From positions 1 through 6,075 of the forward strand of contig JAEWCJ010000072.1 in the NCBI GenBank assembly GCA_023390695.1: 6,075 bases of DNA. Direction: 5' to 3'. This DNA comes from Pseudomonadota bacterium (GTDB lineage Bacteria > Pseudomonadota > Alphaproteobacteria > Rhizobiales > Xanthobacteraceae). The position numbers and the translations under genes are program-made. The notes under the pieces were generated by a model. It had not been told where the DNA came from. It searched no databases and saw only the letters and a program-made list of their open reading frames with translations. Shown piece by piece: positions 1-4,475 of this stretch (positions are counted from its first letter, which is position 1; the number at the start of each line of letters is the position of its first letter).

Positions 1-60
1 ACCAGCAAGCGTTGCGAAAAACCCTCTATCTCACAGCATCGGCTTGCCTTTTCAGTCCGC

Positions 61-80
61 CTGCCGCACAAGCGGCGCAG
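61..80 (+). other. Small hairpin in the leader of the methyltransferase gene
   Basis: CTG plus CCGC (61-67) can pair with GCGG plus CAG (72-75 and 78-80) around an ACAA loop, with CG bulged at 76-77. It ends 25 bases before the ATG at 106. No T-run follows, so it is not an intrinsic terminator. It could be a leader structure or chance in G+C-rich DNA. The rest of 1-105 shows no confident promoter and no recognisable gene end. Confidence 0.25.
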
Positions 81-105
81 CACAATACGCCTTCGGGTTC
101 CCGGC

Positions 106-777
106 ATGACCGACTTTGCGACGATGCGGCGGATGATGGTCGATGGCCAGATTCGTCCCAATGACATTACCGATCCGCGTTTGATCGACGCCATGCTGGC
201 GATCCCGCGGGAAGTCTTCCTGCCGGCCGACAAGGCAGCATTGGCTTATCTCGATCTGGCTTTGCCGGTCGGGAAACCGGGCGCCGGCGGCACGATTCGC
301 CGTATGCTGACGCCGATGGCGCTCGCCAAGCTGATCCAGGCGCTTGATCTGCAGGAGGCGGAGCGGGTTCTGGATGTCGGGTGTCTCACCGGCTATTCGT
401 CCGCCGTCCTGGGGCGGCTGGCCGGGACGGTCGTTGCCCTGGAAGAGGACCCCCTGCTGGCCAACGAGGCGCGCTCCGCCTTGGCCAAGGCGGACACCTT
501 CAATGTGGAGGTCGTTCAGGGACGCCTCGCGGACGGATACCGCGCCAAGGCTCCTTACGATGCGATTCTCGTGAACGGGGCCGTGGAAATCCCGCCGGAC
601 GCCCTGTTCCAGCAGTTGCGGGACGGTGGCCGGCTGGTCTGTATCCAGGGGCGCGGGCCTGCCACCAAGGCCATGACCTACCTTCGCGACGCGGAGGATA
701 TCGGGGGACGGCCGATTTTCGATGCCGCGGCGGCGGTTTTGCCGGGTTTTGCTGCGCCGCACGCTTTCGTTTTCTGA
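106..777 (+). CDS. PCMT-family (protein-L-isoaspartate O-methyltransferase-like) SAM-dependent methyltransferase
   Basis: A 223-residue cytoplasmic protein of normal family length. The N-terminal signature MVDGQIRPND (11-20), followed by an R-L-I-D-A-M-L stretch and PRE-x-F-L-P (34-40), matches the PCMT-like proteins encoded beside tolC in alphaproteobacteria. SAM motif I is VLDVGCLTGY (88-97), where genuine PCMT usually has a G-x-G-S-G-Y type loop. The acidic ribose-binding position is probably E113 (VALEED). A later strand and helix (PYDAILVNGAVEIPP, 150-164, then GGRLV, 174-178) follow the usual PCMT pattern. The oddity is residues 55-72, where true PCMT carries a G-Q-T-I-S-Q-P active-site motif: here the protein reads GGTIRRMLTPM. 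True L-isoaspartyl repair is therefore doubtful, and a divergent methyltransferase of unknown substrate is more likely. The frame is open to the left edge, but 106 is the only usual start and it fits the family N terminus. No clear Shine-Dalgarno is visible. Confidence 0.85.
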   Translation: MTDFATMRRMMVDGQIRPNDITDPRLIDAMLAIPREVFLPADKAALAYLDLALPVGKPGAGGTIRRMLTPMALAKLIQALDLQEAERVLDVGCLTGYSSAVLGRLAGTVVALEEDPLLANEARSALAKADTFNVEVVQGRLADGYRAKAPYDAILVNGAVEIPPDALFQQLRDGGRLVCIQGRGPATKAMTYLRDAEDIGGRPIFDAAAAVLPGFAAPHAFVF

Positions 778-886
778 AGGCCGGCCAAGTGTATCCCTTT
801 AGCCGCATCTCCTTTTGTTTTCTGTCAAATGGTTAGTCAGGGGTTTCAATCCCCGGTCGTCCCGCGATAGGGTACTAAAGCCTTCT

Positions 887-912
887 GTGGGTGAGTCTTT
901 CGGCTCGCCCAC
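887..912 (+). other. 11-bp hairpin in the pcm-like/tolC intergenic leader
   Basis: The arms 887-897 (GTGGGTGAGTC) and 902-912 (GGCTCGCCCAC) pair across all 11 positions, two of them G-T wobbles, around the four-base loop TTTC. It lies 28 bases before the tolC ATG. No T-run follows, so classical intrinsic termination is unlikely. It may be a structured tolC leader, a factor-dependent end for the upstream transcript, or a protein-binding dyad. A weaker hairpin, GGGG (840-843) with CCCC (851-854), lies just upstream. Confidence 0.5.
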
Positions 913-923
913 GTTGGAGTCTT
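893..923 (+). repeat. Direct repeat GAGTCTT x2 upstream of tolC, each with a GANTC site
   Basis: GAGTCTT occurs at 893-899 and again at 917-923, a spacing of 24 bases from start to start. Each copy contains GAGTC, the GANTC recognition site of the alphaproteobacterial adenine methyltransferase CcrM. The first copy lies in the left arm of the leader hairpin and the second ends 17 bases before the tolC ATG. The repeat is directly visible; any role as operator half-sites or a methylation-sensitive element is inference. Confidence 0.4.
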
Positions 924-940
924 GGGCGGAACTGTGGGGA

Positions 941-2344
941 ATGCGGGTGGTGGTACGCGGGGGCATGTTGACGGTGGTGGCGGCGGCTTTGATGACAGCC
1001 GCGCCAGGTGCCTTTGCCGACACGATCGAAACGGCTCTTGTTCAGGCGTATCAGAATAATCCGCAGGTCAACGCACAGCGCGCACAGGTGCGTGCGACCG
1101 ACGAGAATGTCCCGCAGGCATTGTCCGGCTATCGCCCGAGGGTGAGTGCGACCGCCAGCTACGGCGCCCAGTACATCGACAGCAAGACGTCGACCACCAC
1201 GACCGCAGGCGGCGCGGTCACCGTCAACCAGCACGGCTGGAACGATCCGCGCGGTGTCGGCGCGACAATGACCCAGACATTGTTCAACGGCTTCCAGACC
1301 GGCAACCGGACGCGTCAGGCCGAGAGCCAGGTGTTTGCCGCCCGCGAGACGCTGCGTGTGATCGAGCAGACCGTCCTGCTCGATGCGGCGACCGCGTATA
1401 TGAACGTCCTGCGCGACAGCGCCACGCTCGACCTGCAGCGGCGCAACGTCGAAGTCATTCAGGAACAGCTTCGCCAGACCCGCGACCGCTTTAATGTCGG
1501 CGAAGTGACCCGCACCGACGTGGCGCAGGCGGAATCCCGCGTCGCGGCGGCGCAATCGCAGATGCTGGCGGCGCAATCCAATCTGGCGACCTCGCGCGCC
1601 GCCTATCGCCGGATCATCGGCGTCGAGGCCGGCCGTCTGCGGGCCGGCACGCCGGTCGACCGTCTCTCGCCGCGCTCGCTCGATCTGGCGGTTGCGCAGG
1701 GGCAGGCGGAAAACCCCTCCGTCACCGCGGCGGAATACGGCGTCGATGTCGCCGCGCTGCAGGTGAAGGTCAATGAAGGCGCGCTTTATCCCGTCGTGAC
1801 GTTGCAGGCGAGCGCACAGCAGAACTACGACACCTCGATCAATTCATCCCGCCAGTTCGCCGGCGCGGTGGTCGGGCAGGTGACGGTTCCGCTCTATCAG
1901 GGCGGTGCCGAATATTCGCTGATCCGCCAGGCCAAAGAGACGGTCAGCCAGCAGCGTCTGAACCTGGCTTTGAACCGCGATCAGGCGCGGGCCAATGTCG
2001 TGCAATCCTGGGCCCAGCTTGAAGCGGCCAAGGCGCAGATCGAAGCGACCCGCGCTCAGGTCGCTGCGGCGGAAATCGCGCTCAACGGCGTGCGAGAAGA
2101 GGCGCGCGTTGGGCAGCGCACAACGCTCGACGTGCTGAACGCGCAGCAGGAACTGGTCAACGCGCGTGTGGCTCTGGTCACGGCGCAGCGCGATCGCGTT
2201 GTGGCGTCCTACACCTTGCTGTCCGCGGTCGGACGCCTGTCGGTCCCGGTCCTCGGATTGCAGGTGCCGCTCTACGATCCGATGGTGCATTACCAGCAGG
2301 TCCGCGACAGTTGGGCCGGTGTGCGCACGCCTGACGGAAAATAG
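941..2344 (+). CDS. tolC: TolC-family outer membrane channel protein
   Basis: A 467-residue precursor of a TolC trimer subunit, the outer-membrane beta-barrel and periplasmic tunnel used by type I secretion and tripartite efflux pumps. Residues 1-26 form a signal peptide: a basic start (MRVVVRGG), a hydrophobic core, and a likely cut after A-F-A before DTIETAL. The mature start (ALVQAYQNNPQVNAQRAQ, 32-49) is typical of TolC. The internal duplication of the family is visible: LFNGFQTGNR (114-123) matches LYQGGAEYSL (318-327), and FNVGEVTRTDVAQAE (184-198) matches ARVGQRTTLDVLNAQ (388-402). Long Ala/Gln/Glu-rich heptad helices surround these, and the tail VPLYDP (442-447) is common in alphaproteobacterial homologues. 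The start is not certain: ATG 941 has GGGCGGA ten bases away, while GGGGA (936-940) would suit in-frame GTG 947 or 950. All three keep the signal peptide. The frame is open back to TTG 815, but that start would bury the signal peptide. No inner-membrane or adaptor partner is encoded nearby, so the export substrate is unknown. Confidence 0.95.
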   Translation: MRVVVRGGMLTVVAAALMTAAPGAFADTIETALVQAYQNNPQVNAQRAQVRATDENVPQALSGYRPRVSATASYGAQYIDSKTSTTTTAGGAVTVNQHGWNDPRGVGATMTQTLFNGFQTGNRTRQAESQVFAARETLRVIEQTVLLDAATAYMNVLRDSATLDLQRRNVEVIQEQLRQTRDRFNVGEVTRTDVAQAESRVAAAQSQMLAAQSNLATSRAAYRRIIGVEAGRLRAGTPVDRLSPRSLDLAVAQGQAENPSVTAAEYGVDVAALQVKVNEGALYPVVTLQASAQQNYDTSINSSRQFAGAVVGQVTVPLYQGGAEYSLIRQAKETVSQQRLNLALNRDQARANVVQSWAQLEAAKAQIEATRAQVAAAEIALNGVREEARVGQRTTLDVLNAQQELVNARVALVTAQRDRVVASYTLLSAVGRLSVPVLGLQVPLYDPMVHYQQVRDSWAGVRTPDGK

Positions 2345-2372
2345 GAAACTGCGATCAGGCTGAACCGTTGAA

Positions 2373-2404
2373 CGGACATGTGGACGCATCCACATGTCCG
2401 GTTT
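2373..2404 (+). terminator. Terminator-like perfect 12-bp hairpin after tolC
   Basis: CGGACATGTGGA (2373-2384) pairs perfectly with TCCACATGTCCG (2389-2400) around the loop CGCA, 28 bases after the tolC stop. The tail is only GTTT, so the U-tract is short. Position and stem strength favour intrinsic termination of tolC. An alternative outer pairing, AACCG (2363-2367) with CGGTT (2399-2403), also exists. The palindromic stem could instead act as a binding site. Confidence 0.65.
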
Positions 2405-2414
2405 GGATTCCAAA
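2402..2414. promoter_or_regulatory. 13-bp operator-like dyad TTTGGATTCCAAA
   Basis: TTTGGA and TCCAAA are perfect inverted arms around a single central T, starting two bases after the terminator stem. The centre contains GATTC (2406-2410), a GANTC methylation site. The dyad overlaps the proposed -35 box of popZ, so it could be an operator. No matching regulator is encoded in the window. Confidence 0.35.
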
Positions 2415-2430
2415 TCAGCCATGCGATAGT
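2403..2430 (+). promoter_or_regulatory. Weak candidate popZ promoter
   Basis: TTGGAT (2403-2408) and GATAGT (2425-2430) are 16 bases apart. The -10 matches 4 of 6 consensus positions, but the -35 matches only 3 of 6. If used, the popZ leader would be about 90 bases long and include the inverted repeat at 2465-2488. A separate promoter is expected because a terminator-like hairpin lies between tolC and popZ. This is a tentative call. Confidence 0.25.
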
Positions 2431-2464
2431 TCTGTCTGCACGCCACAATGACGGCAGTGGCAGG

Positions 2465-2488
2465 TGATTCGTGCTTCCCCGCGAATCA
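2465..2488. repeat. Inverted repeat with a GANTC site in each arm, upstream of popZ
   Basis: TGATTCG (2465-2471) and CGAATCA (2482-2488) are perfect 7-base inverted arms around a 10-base loop, ending 36 bases before the popZ ATG. Each arm contains one GANTC site: GATTC at 2466-2470 and GAATC at 2483-2487. It could form a hairpin in the mRNA leader or bind a dimeric regulator. There is no T-run. Confidence 0.45.
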
Positions 2489-2524
2489 TGGTGAGGCAGG
2501 CGGAAGCGGGACAGGAATGCGGCG

Positions 2525-3154
2525 ATGACCCAGGCGGCGAAAGCTCAAGAACCATCTATGGAGGAAATTCTCGCCTCCATCCGGCGCATCATTGCCGACG
2601 ATGATGTCAGCAGGAGCGTCGCCGCGCCGCAGATCGCCGAGGCGCCGCGTCCGGCACCGCCGCGTCCGGCTGCCGTGACACCGCCTCCGGCGCCGGAGCC
2701 GGCGCCCGTGTTCCAGGCCGCACCGGTTTTCGAGCCGGAACCCGAACCGGCCCCGGAACCTGAGGCCGATATCCTCGATTTGACCGAAGACATGCGGGCG
2801 CCGGTCGAGGCGCCGAGCTTCCGCACCATCGACGCCAAGCCCGATGTCATCTTCACCGAAGCGGATATGGCCGCGAATGAAGAAACCGATCACCTCGAAG
2901 CGGCACGGCAGCAACTCGCGGCCAGCATGAATGAATCGCTGCTGTCCAACAGCGCGGCGGCGGCAGTCGATACCGCCTTCAACACGTTGGCGCAGACCGT
3001 GCTGGTGCAGAACGCGCGCACGATCGAGGATCTGGTGAAGGACATGTTGCGGCCGATGCTGAAGAGCTGGCTGGATGACAATCTGCCGGGCCTGGTCGAG
3101 CGGCTGGTGCGGGCGGAAATCGAGCGCGTCTCGCGCGGCCGCTCCTCGTCCTAG
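2525..3154 (+). CDS. popZ: Cell-pole organising protein PopZ (DUF2497 family)
   Basis: A 209-residue cytoplasmic protein with the three-part PopZ plan. The N-terminal client-binding helix is MEEILASIRRIIADDD (12-27), the family hallmark. A disordered Pro/Glu/Ala linker follows (about 35-80, including PEPEPAPEPE at 71-80) and continues acidic to about 120. The C-terminal helices (about 150-204) include TIEDLVKDMLRPMLKSWLDD (166-185), then NLPGLVERLVRAEIERV, which is the oligomerisation region. In Caulobacter, PopZ builds a polar microdomain that anchors the ParB-bound centromere and recruits polar regulators; a similar role here is inferred from family. It is somewhat longer than the Caulobacter protein (177 residues by recollection). 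The start is well supported: AGGA (2513-2516) lies eight bases before the ATG. The TAG stop overlaps the oppositely directed stop of the MFS gene within CTAG. Three GANTC sites lie in the 180 bases upstream. Confidence 0.93.
   Translation: MTQAAKAQEPSMEEILASIRRIIADDDVSRSVAAPQIAEAPRPAPPRPAAVTPPPAPEPAPVFQAAPVFEPEPEPAPEPEADILDLTEDMRAPVEAPSFRTIDAKPDVIFTEADMAANEETDHLEAARQQLAASMNESLLSNSAAAAVDTAFNTLAQTVLVQNARTIEDLVKDMLRPMLKSWLDDNLPGLVERLVRAEIERVSRGRSSS
2644..2670 (+). repeat. In-frame 12-base direct repeat in the popZ linker
   Basis: GCCGCGTCCGGC occurs at 2644-2655 and 2659-2670 with a 15-base period, so repeat-unit changes keep the frame. It encodes the two P-R-P-A units around residues 41-49 of the disordered linker. 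The visible duplication suggests linker length changes by slippage or short tandem duplication, as is common in low-complexity regions. Confidence 0.6.
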
Positions 3155-4374
3155 ACTTTGGACGCCGCGCGCCGGCGCAACTCGCCGGCAAACCAGACGG
3201 CCAGCAGCGGAAACAGCAGCGCCGCAGCGAGAAAGACCGGCACCGCGCCATAGCGATCGACCACCGGGGCGGCAGCGGCCACGCCGAGACTCTGTCCGAA
3301 GTAAAGCGCGCAGGAGAACAGGGCGAGCGCGGTCGCGCGTGCGTTCGGCGCCATCTGCGTGGCGTTCACCTGCAGCGTATTGTGCAGCATGTGAAAGCCC
3401 AGCCCGACCACGAGGATGGCGGCGGCCGCGGCCCACCAGACCGGGACGAAGGCCAGGGCGAGATAGGCAACGCAGATCAGCGCGCCGCCCCAGAGCACCA
3501 GACCGCTCTGGCCGAGGCGGCCGACCAGCGTCTGCACGCTGAGGGCATAGATCAGGCCGCCGGCGCCGAAGACCGCAAGAACAAGGCCGACAGCGCTGAA
3601 GCTCAGTCCTTGCCGCGCATGCAGATCGGCGCCGATATAGGCGAAGGCGGCGAACATGAGGATGGCTTCCGCGAACACCGCGAAGGTCACGACCCGCGCC
3701 CAGGGACGGCCGAGCACGTCGGCATAACCGGCGATCAATCCGACCTTCGGCACGTCCGGGCGGGTGGCATGGCGGGTGCGAGGATTGCGCAGCAATTCGA
3801 CGAACATGGCGAGCGCCACGACGAGGAACAGGGCAGCGATGACGAAGAACACCGCGCGCCACCCCAGATGGTCGCCGATCACGCCGCCGATGATCTGGCC
3901 GCCGACCAGACCGAGAATCTGGCCGGAAATGAAGCGGCCGAGCACGGTCTGCCGGCGTTCCCACGGCACCGTGTCGCCGATAAAGGCCATGCCCAGGGGA
4001 ATGATGGTGCCGGCGGTGACGCCGCAGGCGAGCCTCGCCACGCCCAGCATGGTCAGCGACTGCGCAAGTCCGCAGGCGGTCACCGCCAGCGCGGACAGCG
4101 CGCAGAGCAGGGTCACCATGGCGTATTTTGGAAAGCGGTCTCCGAACGGCCCGAGGATCATCTGCGTGGCCCCGTGCGACACCGCATAGGCGGAAGTGAT
4201 GATCGAGGCGGTTCCGACGGTGGTCCCGACATCGGCCGCGATCTGCGGCAGCAGCGGGTCGGCGGTGCGCACCATGACCTGACTGGCAAAGGCGGCCAGG
4301 GCCAGAAAGGCAATTGCGCGGGTCGGTGTCGGGGCGGGCTGGTCGGATGGGGTCGGCAAGACCAGTTCTTTCAC
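3151..4374 (-). CDS. Major facilitator superfamily (MFS) transporter
   Basis: A predicted 407-residue, roughly 12-segment inner-membrane carrier. Numbered from the GTG at 4374, a short hydrophilic N tail leads into TM1 with the motif [11 protein letters not shown] (36-46). The loop 2-3 motif A is GPFGDRFPK (75-83), keeping the central Asp-Arg. TM5 is Gly-rich (G151 to G167) and ends in [10 protein letters not shown] (168-177). A hydrophilic central loop (about 195-225) separates the halves, and the C tail is basic (RRRAASKV). The overall look is of small-molecule or drug/sugar efflux MFS proteins, but the substrate cannot be read from sequence. No ATG fits the N terminus. GTG 4374 gives a typical length; TTG 4359 and TTG 4476 are alternatives, the last overlapping the valS start. 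No good ribosome binding site is visible. The gene lies between popZ and valS on the opposite strand, convergent with popZ (4-base overlap) and divergent from valS (101-base gap). Confidence 0.88.
   Translation of the reverse strand: MKELVLPTPSDQPAPTPTRAIAFLALAAFASQVMVRTADPLLPQIAADVGTTVGTASIITSAYAVSHGATQMILGPFGDRFPKYAMVTLLCALSALAVTACGLAQSLTMLGVARLACGVTAGTIIPLGMAFIGDTVPWERRQTVLGRFISGQILGLVGGQIIGGVIGDHLGWRAVFFVIAALFLVVALAMFVELLRNPRTRHATRPDVPKVGLIAGYADVLGRPWARVVTFAVFAEAILMFAAFAYIGADLHARQGLSFSAVGLVLAVFGAGGLIYALSVQTLVGRLGQSGLVLWGGALICVAYLALAFVPVWWAAAAAILVVGLGFHMLHNTLQVNATQMAPNARATALALFSCALYFGQSLGVAAAAPVVDRYGAVPVFLAAALLFPLLAVWFAGELRRRAASKV
3171..3189. other. G+C-rich hairpin just after the popZ/MFS overlap
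   Basis: GCCGGCG (3171-3177) pairs with CGCCGGC (3183-3189) around CAACT. It starts 17 bases after the popZ stop but lies inside the MFS coding end (the E-L-R-R-R region). AAACC follows on the plus strand, with no T-run on either strand. It is the only structure near the popZ end that could help stop transcription, and it may equally be a by-product of Arg/Ala codons. Confidence 0.25.
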
Positions 4375-4406
4375 TTTGTGCAGCAGTTCAGGGACGGATG
4401 GAGGGC

Positions 4407-4436
4407 CCCGGCGTTGACAGGGCGAAGCGCGCCGGG
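4407..4436. repeat. Inverted repeat flanking the candidate valS -35 box
   Basis: CCCGGCG (4407-4413) and CGCCGGG (4430-4436) are perfect inverted arms separated by 16 bases. The left arm abuts TTGACA and the right arm abuts the proposed -10. This placement suits an operator between the divergent MFS and valS genes. Chance is possible in such G+C-rich DNA, and no dedicated regulator is encoded in the window. Confidence 0.35.
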
Positions 4437-4442
4437 CTTTGT
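4413..4442 (+). promoter_or_regulatory. Candidate valS promoter
   Basis: TTGACA (4414-4419) is a perfect -35 hexamer. CTTTGT (4437-4442) follows after 17 bases and matches 4 of 6 positions of the CTATAT-type -10 described in rhizobia. A start near 4449 would give a leader of about 27 bases. A private promoter is expected, since the upstream neighbour is transcribed the other way. No T-box or other riboswitch-like leader fits in this short space. Confidence 0.5.
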
Positions 4443-4475
4443 ACCGCGAACTCCCCAGTTCCAGAAAAAACGGCA

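Noticed and set aside
2..109. Frame open from the left edge ending in TGA that overlaps the ATG at 106 (ATGA), possibly the tail of an upstream gene
   Set aside because: Only 35 codons are visible, with nothing recognisable, and all three plus frames are open from the left edge up to about 106. This cannot be told from chance without upstream sequence.
12..164. Frame starting at TTG 12 that looks like a signal peptide (L-R-K-T-L-Y-L-T-A-S-A)
   Set aside because: It stops at 162-164 after about 50 codons, overlaps the methyltransferase, and has no family resemblance after the first 25 residues.
836..860. tRNA-like T-arm (GGGGTTTCAATCCCC)
   Set aside because: The loop lacks the invariant TTC at the right place, and no acceptor, D or anticodon stems can be built around it.
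815..940. TTG 815 as the tolC start, adding 42 residues
   Set aside because: It would place the signal peptide internally and put the 887-912 hairpin in coding sequence. No ribosome binding site precedes it.
2486..3964. Long minus-strand open frame of 492 codons spanning popZ and the MFS gene
   Set aside because: It is antisense to popZ and out of frame with the MFS gene. Its product is Arg/His/Pro-rich low-complexity sequence with no recognisable domain, as expected from biased codons in G+C-rich DNA.
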